The notes under the pieces: model-generated | Told to the model about the DNA's origin: nothing | Databases searched by the model: none | What the model saw: the letters and a program-made list of their open reading frames with translations, nothing else | Origin: an uncultured Acidobacteriota bacterium | GTDB taxonomy: Bacteria > Acidobacteriota > Blastocatellia > Pyrinomonadales > Pyrinomonadaceae | Assembly (NCBI GenBank): GCA_902826795.1 | Contig: CADEGD010000005.1 | Coordinates: 74,086 to 138,085 of the forward strand | Length of the DNA: 64,000 nt | Direction: 5' to 3' | Translations under genes and position numbers: made by a program | Shown here: piece after piece, positions 8,745 to 18,471 of the stretch | How positions within the stretch are numbered: the stretch's first letter is position 1 | Layout of the letters: every line of letters starts with the position of its first letter

Positions 8745-11700
8745 TCAATATAGATAGACGCTTCGCATAGCTCGGCGGATCTCGTCGTTCTGCATGAACC
8801 AATACCACACCTTGCCGCTCCGGAGGTTCTCGGCGCTAAGCAGCGTGATACCCTGATCGATGCCTATCACGTCCGGCCCGACCCATCCCGTCTGCGGATT
8901 GAATGCATCGGCAAATCCATACGGTCCGTATGCTTTGTCTCCATAGTCGTTCTTCATTCTCTTGAGCGTCGGGAGCGTTAGATCGGGCGTGAACATCAGA
9001 GAACCCGCCGGGGCCGCCGGAACAACGGAACCGTCAGTCATGTCATGTCGCGGCGGAGCCCCCCAACCGACGTATCCACGCTGACTGTCGGACGAGGTCA
9101 ATCCCCACATGTTTCCGCTAAGTTTGGGATATTGCATGCTCAGTTCTTCCGCAAAGAACTTCTGCTGAGCTCGCGTGGCATTGACGGAATTATCGAAATA
9201 ATTCATGAACGGCGGACGGCGTTCCTGCTTGCCGCGGAAGTCGACCCATGCGTGAGAGAACTGGTGAATGAACAAAGGCGAAACCGACCCGATCCATCGA
9301 ATGCCGCGGTACTCATTCCACGGCCGCTCGAACGCATACCAAGAGTTCGCGGGAATCGCGTTATTCGGAGCCCCGATCGCGAGGAAATAAAGAATTGCTT
9401 CTTCGCTGTAGCGAGCCCAATAGTTGTTAAGAAAACCCGTTTCAGGTCGCCGGCCGTGACTAAGCAGATACGGATGGCCATTCTGCATGTACTTGAAGTC
9501 GATACGAGAATAAATCTTATTGGCGTTGTCGACGATCTGCTGGTCTTCCTTGAAACATTGCCTGACCGTGAGCACGCCGGCTATTAGAAGAGCAGTGTCG
9601 ATCGTCGAAATTTCGCTGTCGAATCGTCGCTCGCCGGTGTTGTAATCGACGAAGTGATAAAACCAACCGCGGTCGTGGAAAGAGCGGTTGGCGAAAAAGT
9701 CGAGCGTGTTGCGAGCGCGTTCTTTCGCCTGATCACGAGCCACCCAACCGCGATCGGCGGCAATGCAATAGCTGCTAAGCGCGAAGCCCGACCCGGCGAT
9801 GCTCGCAACGTTATGGCTGCGATGGTCGGGCTTGCGATCGCTACCGTCGGCCGGCGATCTATCGAGCGTTAAACCGTTCGTAGGATTCGTTCGATCCCAC
9901 AGATACTTGAACGAGCGCTTCGACATGTCTTCGAGAAAAGCGTCGTCCTCCGGAGAAACCTTTGCGGTCGGCACTGGATTCGCCGGAGCCGGATCTAACG
10001 TGACGACGCTCTGCGGCTGCGAAGAAAGCGGTCCTAATTTCGGGTCCACAACCTCGAAAATGCTCTGGCCGCCATTGTCGCTGCTGGTGCCAATGATGAC
10101 CTGGAACTCTCCGGGTTCGAGCACCGGCTTCAGGTCGCGGCCAAGGAACATGAGATCCTTCGGCGTTATCGTGAACTCCACTTTTTGCTTCTCGCCCGGC
10201 TTAAGGGTAATACGCTGGAATCCTTTGAGCTCCCTAACAGGTCGGGTAACGCTCGCGGCAAGATCGTGAATGTAAAGCTGTACGACCTCATCACCGGCAA
10301 CCTTTCCGCCATTGATCACCTCGACGCTGGCGGTCAAGTTTTCGTTCAGTCCGATCTGCGTCTTGCTCAGCACGACGGGTGTCAGCCTGAAGTCTGTGTA
10401 ACTCAACCCGTATCCGAATGGATAGAGCGGAGCATTGCTGATGTCGAGATACTTCGACGAATACTTATTCGACTCGAGAAACGGGCGGCCGGTGCGTTTA
10501 TGGTTGTAATAGATCGGGATCTGGCCGACGGAACGCGGAAAAGTGATCGGCAGCTTACCGGCCGGATTCGCATCGCCAAACAACGTGTCAACAATTGCTG
10601 GTCCGGCCATCGTTCCCGGAAACCAGGCAAGCAGCATCGCCGGCGAATTTTCCGCAAGCCAATTGATCGTGAGCGGACGCCCTGTTATCAAGACGACCGC
10701 ATAAGGTTTTCCGGTTGCGTGTACGGCCTTCACCAGATCCAGCTGGTATCCCGGCAGATCGATGTTGCTTCGCGATGCAGCCTCGCCGCTCATTGCCTGC
10801 CCTTCACCAAGAACAAGCACGGTGAAGTCCGAATCTTTCGCTGCCTCGACCGCCTTTGCGAAACCGGTCGTCGATGTACACGGAATATCGCAGCCCTCCT
10901 CGAACCGCATTTTCATGCGCGGATACTTCTGTTTCATCGCTTCGACAACCGTGATCGGATCGGTTGGCTGTCCGTCTCCGGCCCAATTGCTGTTCATCTC
11001 GGCTTTGTTATTTGCCAGCGTTCCGATCACCGCGATCTCGCCGATGTTCTTTTTGATCGGCAGCGTGTTGGCCTCGTTTCGCAGCAGGACGAAGCTCTTC
11101 TCCGCCGCTAGCTTCGCGACCTCCCGATTGGCCTGACTGAAAACTTCGCGCTTTTCGAGTTCTTCGTCCGCCCAGGGATTATCGAACAGGCCGAGGCGGA
11201 ACTTGGTCCTGAGAATGTGACGAACGGCGTTGTCGATCGTCGACATCGTCACCTTCTTTTGTTTGATCAGGTCTTCGCCATACTTGTTGTAGTAGCGGCT
11301 GACCATCTCCATGTCGGTTCCGGCGTTCAGGGCATACATCGCGGCGTCCGCCTCCGTGCGTGCAAGCCCGTGGAACATCAGCTCCATCACCGCGGTATAG
11401 TCGCTGACAACCAGGCCGTCGAACTTCCACTCGCCGCGAATGACATCTTTCATCAACCATGGATTCCCCGTCGCGGGCACGCCGTCGAGATCGTTAAAGG
11501 ACGTCATAAAGGACCCGACACGGGCATCGACCGCAGCCTTGAACGGCGGAAAATAGTCTTCGCGAAGAGATCGCGCGGAGAGATTTGTCGTGTTGTAATC
11601 CCGGCCTCCTTCCGCCGCACCGTAACCGACCCAATGCTTAGCCGTAGCGAGAACCTTGTTCTTCGCGCTGTAGTCCGAACCCTGAAATCCGCGAACACGA

Positions 11701-12284
11701 GCTGCCGCCACCTTCGAGCCGAACCACACGTCTTCACCGGCACCCTCGATGATCCGTCCCCAACGCGGATCGCGTGCGATATCCAGCATCGGCGCGAACG
11801 TCCAGTGAACACCCGCCGCCCTTGCTTCAGCCGCCGCGACCGCCGCCGTTCGCTCCATCATCGCGAGGTCCCAACTCGCGGCCTCACCCAGCGGGACCGG
11901 GAAGATCGTTCGGTAACCGTGAATAACATCGAAGCCGAGCAGGATAGGGATCTTTAGTCGAGACTCTAAGGCCGCTCGTTGAAGTTCATTGGTTATCTTC
12001 GCCCCACGCACATTCAGCGTCGATCCAAGCAGCCCTTTGCGAGCGAGCTCAAGATGTTCTGGCCGGTACGTTCCATTCGCGTCGCCGTCCAGTTGCTGAA
12101 GCTGTCCGAGTTTTTCGGCAAGCGTCATCTGCGCGATCAAAGCCGTTATACGTCGCTCTATCGCCTGCTCTTTAGCGGAAAGTATTGGGCCTGCAGCAGC
12201 AATTCTACGCTGACTTGATACGGTGTTGCCGCCCAGCGCGGCGACGATAGCGAACGCGAAAAGCGCGGTGGTGAGCTTTTTCAT
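8745..12284 (-). CDS. Exported fusion glycosidase: GH3 beta-glucosidase plus GH144-type (glycoamylase-like) domain
   Basis: 1179 residues. A signal peptide (residues 1-25) is followed by a complete GH3 module, about residues 35-620. Its features are KHWVGYGAAEGGRDY, the nucleophile motif VVSDY with Asp295, and the second-domain motif VLGEGQAMSGE with Glu501 as likely acid/base. A fibronectin-III-like domain follows (about 640-745), then a Pro-rich linker. Residues 780-1179 form an alpha/alpha-barrel module matching the glycoamylase-like family that contains GH144 endo-beta-1,2-glucanases (SEISTIDTALLIAG, GSVSPLFIHQFSHAW, YGPYGFADAFNP, GIDQGITLL). Linkage specificity is inferred: an endo-acting beta-1,2-glucanase joined to a beta-glucosidase could convert a glucan to glucose in one polypeptide. 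The start ATG at 12284 gives the signal peptide. Confidence 0.88.
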   Translation of the reverse strand: MKKLTTALFAFAIVAALGGNTVSSQRRIAAAGPILSAKEQAIERRITALIAQMTLAEKLGQLQQLDGDANGTYRPEHLELARKGLLGSTLNVRGAKITNELQRAALESRLKIPILLGFDVIHGYRTIFPVPLGEAASWDLAMMERTAAVAAAEARAAGVHWTFAPMLDIARDPRWGRIIEGAGEDVWFGSKVAAARVRGFQGSDYSAKNKVLATAKHWVGYGAAEGGRDYNTTNLSARSLREDYFPPFKAAVDARVGSFMTSFNDLDGVPATGNPWLMKDVIRGEWKFDGLVVSDYTAVMELMFHGLARTEADAAMYALNAGTDMEMVSRYYNKYGEDLIKQKKVTMSTIDNAVRHILRTKFRLGLFDNPWADEELEKREVFSQANREVAKLAAEKSFVLLRNEANTLPIKKNIGEIAVIGTLANNKAEMNSNWAGDGQPTDPITVVEAMKQKYPRMKMRFEEGCDIPCTSTTGFAKAVEAAKDSDFTVLVLGEGQAMSGEAASRSNIDLPGYQLDLVKAVHATGKPYAVVLITGRPLTINWLAENSPAMLLAWFPGTMAGPAIVDTLFGDANPAGKLPITFPRSVGQIPIYYNHKRTGRPFLESNKYSSKYLDISNAPLYPFGYGLSYTDFRLTPVVLSKTQIGLNENLTASVEVINGGKVAGDEVVQLYIHDLAASVTRPVRELKGFQRITLKPGEKQKVEFTITPKDLMFLGRDLKPVLEPGEFQVIIGTSSDNGGQSIFEVVDPKLGPLSSQPQSVVTLDPAPANPVPTAKVSPEDDAFLEDMSKRSFKYLWDRTNPTNGLTLDRSPADGSDRKPDHRSHNVASIAGSGFALSSYCIAADRGWVARDQAKERARNTLDFFANRSFHDRGWFYHFVDYNTGERRFDSEISTIDTALLIAGVLTVRQCFKEDQQIVDNANKIYSRIDFKYMQNGHPYLLSHGRRPETGFLNNYWARYSEEAILYFLAIGAPNNAIPANSWYAFERPWNEYRGIRWIGSVSPLFIHQFSHAWVDFRGKQERRPPFMNYFDNSVNATRAQQKFFAEELSMQYPKLSGNMWGLTSSDSQRGYVGWGAPPRHDMTDGSVVPAAPAGSLMFTPDLTLPTLKRMKNDYGDKAYGPYGFADAFNPQTGWVGPDVIGIDQGITLLSAENLRSGKVWYWFMQNDEIRRAMRSVYLY

Positions 12285-12297
12285 AACTTTCTATGAA

Positions 12298-13578
12298 TCA
12301 AACAATATAAAGGTCGCGGCCTGCACGCTCGACGATCAGTGTGTCCGCGTCCAAGCGAAGTGCGTCGATATCAAAATGCAGTGGGTCAGCATATGATAGG
12401 TTTGCCGCTTCACTACGCTCCCGAGAGATCGCAGACGATAACGTGATCTTAAACCGCTGGCCGCCATCGGCGGCGGAGCCGTAGGCTACGTGTGCGAGAT
12501 GAGCCGCAATGCAGAGGTCTTGCGAGAGTTCCGGCGAAGCGGCAACGATCTCTCGGATCTGCTCGATAGGGGCGTATCCAAACCGTTCGATTTGTTTTCC
12601 GTGAGTGCGGGAGAATTCAGTGATCTGGGGAGCGTATATGATGAGTTCGCCACCTTCCTCGATGATTCCGCCGAGCTTATAGCTCGCCTTGGCGCCGGTC
12701 CAAAGCTCATCATAATGGTCGTCAAGCAACGCGACAACACTACGATATTTTCGGCCCGTGCGACGAATGTGCACCTCTTTGCTGACGGTAGCCGCAGCCC
12801 TGAAACTTTTTCGCAGGTCACCGCCGAAAAGAGCGTGCGTCTTCATCGTTCCGTCATCGTCCCGTGAAACAACCGACGAAAAGCACACGATCTTCGCAGA
12901 TATCATGTCCGCGGCCGTCTCGATCATTTGCCGAACCGGTGTTTTAACGCGGCCGATCACACTCTCTATGCCTGCAAGTGCTCCGATCCAATGAGTCACA
13001 TTGGTTAGCTCCCTGCCCGACACACCCGGAAACAGATATTTTGCGCCGCCTGCAAAGCCCGCGACCTCGTGCGGTACAACCGAGCCGAAGATGAGTACGA
13101 AGTCACAGTTCGACGGCGACAAGCGTCGATTCACGGTCACTTTCACGGCCTCGCCGTAAGCGCCGCCCGTCATAGACTTGACGGTCTCGGCGCTTATCTC
13201 GCCGATCTCTACCAACTCTGACGGATCATCCCAGCAATGATCGTGAATGGCCGAATCGAGTGCCCAGTCCGCCCAAATATCTCGGCCCGTCTTAGCAGCT
13301 TTCTCCGTCGCGGTCATCGCCGCATGCGTGCCCTGCGCAACCAGCACCTCGAACTTTACCGGATGCTTGCTCGCCAACTCGTCTATCGCCATCGGCAGAA
13401 GGATATTCGTGATGTCGTCGCGTGTTTTATCAGGAACTATCGCAACTATCCGCGAACCTTCAGGGATGCCCTCCAATGAGCGAGACACAATCTCGCGTAA
13501 CGCGGGCCGTCCGAGATTCGAGTCCCGCGACCCCTCGCCAAACAGATCCGCCCTTTTTCCAGTCGCCGAAACGCTCAT
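12298..13578 (-). CDS. LarA-like (DUF2088) nickel-pincer-family racemase/epimerase homologue
   Basis: 427 residues of the lactate racemase LarA family. Matches to LarA active-site segments are DKTRDD, GTHAAMT (first catalytic His region), PHEVAGFAGGAK (second His, with the Lys that binds the pincer cofactor) and NVTHW (third His). LarA racemises lactate with a covalently attached nickel-pincer nucleotide; many homologues act on other 2-hydroxy or sugar acids. Thirteen bases separate it from the fusion glycosidase gene downstream, and the TonB receptor gene lies 61-73 bases upstream on the same strand, so a role on a sugar-derived hydroxyacid is plausible but unproven. No larB, larC or larE cofactor genes are in the window. 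ATG at 13578 was chosen; a TTG four codons upstream is the alternative. Confidence 0.82.
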   Translation of the reverse strand: MSVSATGKRADLFGEGSRDSNLGRPALREIVSRSLEGIPEGSRIVAIVPDKTRDDITNILLPMAIDELASKHPVKFEVLVAQGTHAAMTATEKAAKTGRDIWADWALDSAIHDHCWDDPSELVEIGEISAETVKSMTGGAYGEAVKVTVNRRLSPSNCDFVLIFGSVVPHEVAGFAGGAKYLFPGVSGRELTNVTHWIGALAGIESVIGRVKTPVRQMIETAADMISAKIVCFSSVVSRDDDGTMKTHALFGGDLRKSFRAAATVSKEVHIRRTGRKYRSVVALLDDHYDELWTGAKASYKLGGIIEEGGELIIYAPQITEFSRTHGKQIERFGYAPIEQIREIVAASPELSQDLCIAAHLAHVAYGSAADGGQRFKITLSSAISRERSEAANLSYADPLHFDIDALRLDADTLIVERAGRDLYIV

Positions 13579-13651
13579 GAAAAGGTTCAAAGATACGAGT
13601 CGGCTGTCGAAATTTTTCGACGAACCGACTCGTCTGCTGTGCCTCTATGAA

Positions 13652-16600
13652 CTAGAAACTGAATCGAACTTGGAATTCTCCTACTCGGCCCGACAGTGCA
13701 CTCGTCGGCGTTCCGAACTGATTGAGTTGAATTCGGCTTTGATCAGATAAAGAGTTGATGTTAGCAAGATTCAGCGTGTTGAAAATGTTGAAGAAATTGA
13801 ACTTCACGTCAATGTTCGCATTCTCGCCAAGAACGCCCCAGCTTCCCAAACCAAAACGTTTTGCGAACGACATGTCCACGTTGAAATACTTGGGTCCGAA
13901 GAATACATTCCTGCCGACTATCGGACGATTCTGGAACGGGTTGTTGGAGTTGAACGCAGTACTGAATATCGTCGTTCCCGGCACGCCGAACAAACCGCCG
14001 GGCCTCAGGAAATTATCGTTTGTATTTTCTCCCGGCGTGACCCCGGGTGAGCCTGCCGCGAGAGCAACAGGCCTCGGATCACAAAATGACGCACTGTTTG
14101 AGGTTGAGCCCTGAAGGCACCCAAAAAGTCGAGGCGTCCAAGCGAACCCTGTATTGTAGGTCGCGATCCCGCTTATCTGCCATCCGCCAAGAAGTTTGTC
14201 TGCCAAGCTATTTCCCCGGAAGAAGGGAAGCTCCCAAGTTCCCGCTCCTACCCATGCATGGCGAACGTCGAAATCGGACCTTCCTCTTTCTTCCCGTTGA
14301 TCGACGGGAAAACTTTGGTTGGTAGAAGCCGTCGGAGCCTCAAAAGAAGCCGTATCGAGACTCTTTGCGAAGCGGTAGTTGGTGTCGAACGAAAACTGCT
14401 TCAGGAAGCGGCCCTGAAGACGAGCGATCATAGCATTGTAACTGCTATTGACGTCCGAGCTTGCAAAATAAGCCGCAAAGATATTTGGATTGGTCGACGT
14501 GGTTATATGTAACGGTAGAATCCGCACAAAGTGTCGACCCTGACTTCCCTGATAGGCGAGCGAGGCAACAAGACCGGCAGGCAGCTCATATTGGCCCTCA
14601 AGCGAATAGCGGAAAACATATGGAGTATCTAGGTCACGAGGTGCTCCATAGATCTCTATCGATCCATTCAACGGCAAACCGGTGTTAGGATTTGTGCCTC
14701 CTCCAAGTACCGGGTTGCGGGGATATCCGGTAATCGTACCGTCGGAACTCGGTACGAATGTTATCTGCCCGTTGACGAAAGGTGACCCAAACTCACCTGC
14801 CGCTGTGCCGCAACAGATACCGAAGTTCAAGCCGTTAGGCGGATTTCGACGGGAATTCGCCAGAAGAGCGTTCGGGAGCCGGTCATAGCCAAGGCCCGAA
14901 CCGCCGCGAACAACGAGCTTGCTATCAAACCAGCTCGGATTCCACGCAAAGCCGAGCTGAGGAGCCCAATTATTGAAATCCGAGTCATACAGCTTCTCGT
15001 TGGTGTTGATCGTCGCACCAGACAAACCACCTGTCGGGCCAAGATCTAAATTTCCAAGAACGCCGTCGCTGGCCTTGATAGGAGACAATAAGCTCCATCT
15101 CAGACCTAAGTTGAGAGTCAACGATGGCCGAAATTTCCAATCATCCTGAACAAAAAAGGCCAGTTCGCTGGTGTTGAATTTGGTGTTATTAGCAGCAGGT
15201 TGGCCTGAGAGGTCCGCCGTGATCGCCTCAAATATCGGCGTACCGTTTGCAAAGTTCCACGGTCGATGGAAAGAATACAACGGGCGGGCGGCTCCTATCT
15301 CACCGTTATTGTTATTGTCCCGACGATACTCGCCTCCAAACTTAAAGACTTGATTTCCCCAAACCTTCGTAAGCGTGTTTCTAAAATCGAACTGTTTTTC
15401 ATTGATCACACCCGGCGTGTTTGGCGAGCGGTTGAATCCGAATCGAAGGCGGTCACCATAGAATCCTTCGATCTCTATCCGGGGCAGCCCAAAATCGGTG
15501 TTTGGATTGCTCTCGATCTCATCGAAGCCCCACCGTGTCACATTGAATCGGGCCTCATTCGTCATAGTCGCAGAAAGTTGCCGGTTGTAAATAAATCCCA
15601 AAGCAAATGTCAGCCGCTCGGAATTGATATCCGCTTGCGGTCTGCTTTGAGCACCGCCGTCCGACCCAAACGCCTTATTCGGAACGATATATGAGCTGAA
15701 CGTAAAGCGGTCCTGATCTGTTGGCTGAAAATCAATCCGAGTGGTGTACTGGTTTCCGGTGAACTCGTTAACGTTGTCAAGTAAAGCCCATTGCACGTCC
15801 GCGATCCCGTCGAGCCCGCCGCCGTTAGGGGCGGAAGAAAACGTCGGAACGTAAGTTCCGTAACTGCCCGTGATCGATCCAATGTCCATCCCGTTGCCAA
15901 CCACCGCACAACCGGAGAAGATGCCCGCACAAGTTGGCGTCTGAATCTGATTTACGCGTGGCTCGACACCGGCGGAACTAAGAATTCTAGCGGTCAGCGT
16001 ATTCGGGCGGGCGGCGACTATCGCTGAGCGAAAAGCGCTCGTCTCGACTAGCGATCGGTAAGACGATGTCGAATTCTCTCTGAGTCCTTCGTAAGCGAAA
16101 AAGAAGAATAACTTGTCGCGCACTATCCTGCCGCCAAAACTTCCTCCGTAAGAGTTGAACTTTCGTTCGACTCGTTGCGGCCCGGTCGTTTGAACGGTTC
16201 CGATGAAACGCGGCATCTCGTTGAACGCGTTGAGAGACGGATCGTTAACCCGATAAAACGCGCTTCCGTGCCATTCGTTCGTTCCGTTCTTGGTAACGAC
16301 GCGGATCTGTGCACCACTGTTGCGGCCGTCCTCGGCGGAATAGGTCGAAGAAGTCACTTGAACTTCCTTCACGCTTTCCTGACTCGGTGTGACAACCGCT
16401 CCGCCGCCCCACGTTTGGCTATTAACGCTCGTACCGTCGATCTGGTAGTTATTCGAGGATACTCGCTGGCCGTTTGCAGAGATCGGCTGAACATTTTCGG
16501 TAGCGAAAATGCCGAGGTTAGAGCCGCCAGGCCCGGAAGTATTTGGCAATCCCACCGAACCTCCGCCTCCTCCTCTCGCTCCCGCACCAAACACGCCCGG

Positions 16601-17095
16601 AGCCAGACGTGCGAGTTCATAAGGGTCTCTACCGGGTTGGGGCAATCTAAGAATCTCTTCAGTTCCAAGAGTTTTTCGGATGTTCGCATCTTCTGTTTCT
16701 AAGGTCGCGACGGCCGGATCCGCGACCACCGTCACTGTTTCGGTGAGTCCGCCCGGTTCGAGCGATACGTTCAAACCCGTTATAGATTCCGCATCCACTT
16801 TAACGTTCTCGATTACCGCCTTCTTGAAGGCAGAGCTTTCTACCGCAATCGAGTATTGTCCGGGAGCCAGAGAGGAAAACCGGTAAAACCCTTCGTCACT
16901 TGCGGTAGTTTCGACCGATTGATTGGTCTCCTTGCTCGTTAGAACAACACGTGCGCCGGGAACGACGGCTCCGGCGGAGTCGGTTATAGTTCCCTGAACG
17001 CCGGCTCGGAATTGGCCGAAAACGGATATCGATAATGCCAGCAGGAAAAATCCAAGAAGACTGAGTCTGCCGAACCGGAAATGAACTTTTGTCAT
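13652..17095 (-). CDS. Oar-like TonB-dependent receptor of the glycan locus
   Basis: 1147 residues. It has a signal peptide (about 1-27, ending SISVFG), a carboxypeptidase-regulatory-like domain (about 28-105, with GTITDSAGAVVPGARV), a plug domain (LGTEEILRLPQPGRDPYE to RVVTKNGTNEWHG) and a large barrel ending EFQVRFSF. The ATG at 17095 was chosen because GGGGGAG lies 5-11 bases before it and the signal peptide then starts correctly; the frame stays open 57 bases further. Leading a leftward cluster of glycosidase and sugar ABC genes, it is the likely outer-membrane importer for the polysaccharide or oligosaccharide. The 265-bp spacer to the divergent LacI gene probably carries its promoter and operators. 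Confidence 0.9.
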   Translation of the reverse strand: MTKVHFRFGRLSLLGFFLLALSISVFGQFRAGVQGTITDSAGAVVPGARVVLTSKETNQSVETTASDEGFYRFSSLAPGQYSIAVESSAFKKAVIENVKVDAESITGLNVSLEPGGLTETVTVVADPAVATLETEDANIRKTLGTEEILRLPQPGRDPYELARLAPGVFGAGARGGGGGSVGLPNTSGPGGSNLGIFATENVQPISANGQRVSSNNYQIDGTSVNSQTWGGGAVVTPSQESVKEVQVTSSTYSAEDGRNSGAQIRVVTKNGTNEWHGSAFYRVNDPSLNAFNEMPRFIGTVQTTGPQRVERKFNSYGGSFGGRIVRDKLFFFFAYEGLRENSTSSYRSLVETSAFRSAIVAARPNTLTARILSSAGVEPRVNQIQTPTCAGIFSGCAVVGNGMDIGSITGSYGTYVPTFSSAPNGGGLDGIADVQWALLDNVNEFTGNQYTTRIDFQPTDQDRFTFSSYIVPNKAFGSDGGAQSRPQADINSERLTFALGFIYNRQLSATMTNEARFNVTRWGFDEIESNPNTDFGLPRIEIEGFYGDRLRFGFNRSPNTPGVINEKQFDFRNTLTKVWGNQVFKFGGEYRRDNNNNGEIGAARPLYSFHRPWNFANGTPIFEAITADLSGQPAANNTKFNTSELAFFVQDDWKFRPSLTLNLGLRWSLLSPIKASDGVLGNLDLGPTGGLSGATINTNEKLYDSDFNNWAPQLGFAWNPSWFDSKLVVRGGSGLGYDRLPNALLANSRRNPPNGLNFGICCGTAAGEFGSPFVNGQITFVPSSDGTITGYPRNPVLGGGTNPNTGLPLNGSIEIYGAPRDLDTPYVFRYSLEGQYELPAGLVASLAYQGSQGRHFVRILPLHITTSTNPNIFAAYFASSDVNSSYNAMIARLQGRFLKQFSFDTNYRFAKSLDTASFEAPTASTNQSFPVDQREERGRSDFDVRHAWVGAGTWELPFFRGNSLADKLLGGWQISGIATYNTGFAWTPRLFGCLQGSTSNSASFCDPRPVALAAGSPGVTPGENTNDNFLRPGGLFGVPGTTIFSTAFNSNNPFQNRPIVGRNVFFGPKYFNVDMSFAKRFGLGSWGVLGENANIDVKFNFFNIFNTLNLANINSLSDQSRIQLNQFGTPTSALSGRVGEFQVRFSF

Positions 17096-17227
17096 AAATC
17101 TCCCCCAACTAACTAGAAGTAAGGTCTCGAAACAGTGGGACAGTACGCTCAAACAACGACCAGGTTGCCGACAGTTGTCGCGGTAGAAATACGGGCCAGA
17201 AAAGCTGAATAAGTCGTACTAAATCGT

Positions 17228-17264
17228 TTTAGCTGTGCTAATTTAGCTACTATTTCGTTTAGCT
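17228..17264. promoter_or_regulatory. Candidate operator region between TonB receptor and LacI regulator
   Basis: Three copies of TTTAGCT (17228-17234, 17242-17248, 17258-17264) sit 14 and 16 bases apart. Two belong to a 16-bp imperfect direct repeat (17221-17236 and 17251-17266). A perfect 11-bp palindrome, GCTAA-T-TTAGC (17237-17247), lies in the middle. Placement between a divergent LacI-family gene and the operon it should control makes these likely binding sites. Confidence 0.45.
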
Positions 17265-17360
17265 GTCAAGCTGTTTGTAGCAAATTGGTAACAAATTGAT
17301 TGGTAAACCCAATTTTACGGCTCGACTAAGGGGCTTTTTCAATGGAAGAATAACTACTCG

Positions 17361-18422
17361 ATGGCGAATCGCAGTACGAAAAAAGAGGATGGAGCGCCAA
17401 CGCTCAAGAAAGGCTCCGTAAGTCTGAAAGACCTTGCCGCCCACCTTGACCTTTCCCCTACGACGCTGTCTTGGGTGTTGAACGACGCTCCCGCGGCGAG
17501 TTCGATACCGCAAGAGACAAAAGACCGAATACATGCAGCCGCCGCGGAGTTTAACTATCGGCCGAACTATCTGGCTCGTAGTCTCAGAGTTCAAAAAACC
17601 AACACGATCGGAGTGATCGTTCCAGAATTGAGCGACGGTTATTCCGCGATGGTTTTGAACGGAGTCGAATCTGCACTGTCGACTGCTGAATATCTCTATC
17701 TCACAGGCAGCCATCTGCATAAAGAAGATCTTCTTCAAGAGCTCCCTCAATTGCTGATCGAGCGACAGGTTGAGGGCATAATCGCGGTGGATACGCCGAT
17801 CCGGTTCGAGCCGTCGCTCCCGGTTGTTAACGTTTCGGGACACGATAAGATCGACGGCGTAACGAATGTCGTATTGAACCATCAGCATGCCGCCGAGCTC
17901 GGTATCGGACACCTTTACAACCTCGGCCACCGACGAATAGCCGTCATCAAAGGACAGGAATTCAGTTCGGATACGAAGGTTCGATTCGAAACCATTCGGG
18001 CTGCGGCAGCCAAGAGGGGCGTCCCGATCGATTCTAAGATTACGGTACAGCTACAAGGCGACTCGCCTTCGCCTGAGGTCGGATATTCCGCGATAAAGTC
18101 ATTGCTCGCAAGCGGCGAAGAATTCACGGCGGTTTTTGCGTTCAACGATGTGTCCGCCATCGGTGCCATACGAGCGCTGACGGAAATGGGACTTCGAGTT
18201 CCCGAGGATGTGTCAGTACTCGGATTTGACGACGTCTACGCCGCGGCATTTCATAATCCGGCTCTAACAACTATCCGACAGCCTCTTTTCGAGATGGGCA
18301 GTATCGCTGCAAAGTCTCTCCTTGAGCGGTTGGCAAATGGAGCCGACGGCAACGTGCCGAAAGAGGTTAGCGTTGAGCCTACTATAATTGTCCGCCAATC
18401 AACCGCAAGAATTTCGCGATAA
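17361..18422 (+). CDS. LacI-family transcriptional regulator
   Basis: 353 residues. The N-terminal helix-turn-helix (SLKDLAAHLDLSPTTLSWVLN, about residues 20-40) and hinge (YRPNYLARSLR) are followed by a periplasmic-binding-protein-like ligand domain (TIGVIVPELSDGYSAMVLNG to VLGFDDVYAAAFHNPALTTIRQP). Such proteins bind a sugar and release operator DNA. It is divergent from the TonB receptor gene across a spacer with repeated TTTAGCT motifs, so it most likely controls the glycan locus. A further copy of the motif lies just before acs. It has 15 residues of basic N-terminal extension. Confidence 0.92.
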   Translation: MANRSTKKEDGAPTLKKGSVSLKDLAAHLDLSPTTLSWVLNDAPAASSIPQETKDRIHAAAAEFNYRPNYLARSLRVQKTNTIGVIVPELSDGYSAMVLNGVESALSTAEYLYLTGSHLHKEDLLQELPQLLIERQVEGIIAVDTPIRFEPSLPVVNVSGHDKIDGVTNVVLNHQHAAELGIGHLYNLGHRRIAVIKGQEFSSDTKVRFETIRAAAAKRGVPIDSKITVQLQGDSPSPEVGYSAIKSLLASGEEFTAVFAFNDVSAIGAIRALTEMGLRVPEDVSVLGFDDVYAAAFHNPALTTIRQPLFEMGSIAAKSLLERLANGADGNVPKEVSVEPTIIVRQSTARISR

Positions 18423-18471
18423 AAAATTACCGACCTTTTGATCGCGGCTGAATCCCTTTATATTTAGCTAT

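Noticed and set aside
10185-11111. A 308-codon plus-strand frame inside the fusion glycosidase gene
   Set aside because: Shadow of the minus-strand gene; no domain, and low-complexity basic composition.
12435-12490. Possible in-frame palindromic insertion in the LarA-like gene (AYGSAADGGQ region)
   Set aside because: Only very short palindromes are present, with no long inverted arms comparable to 55131-55222.
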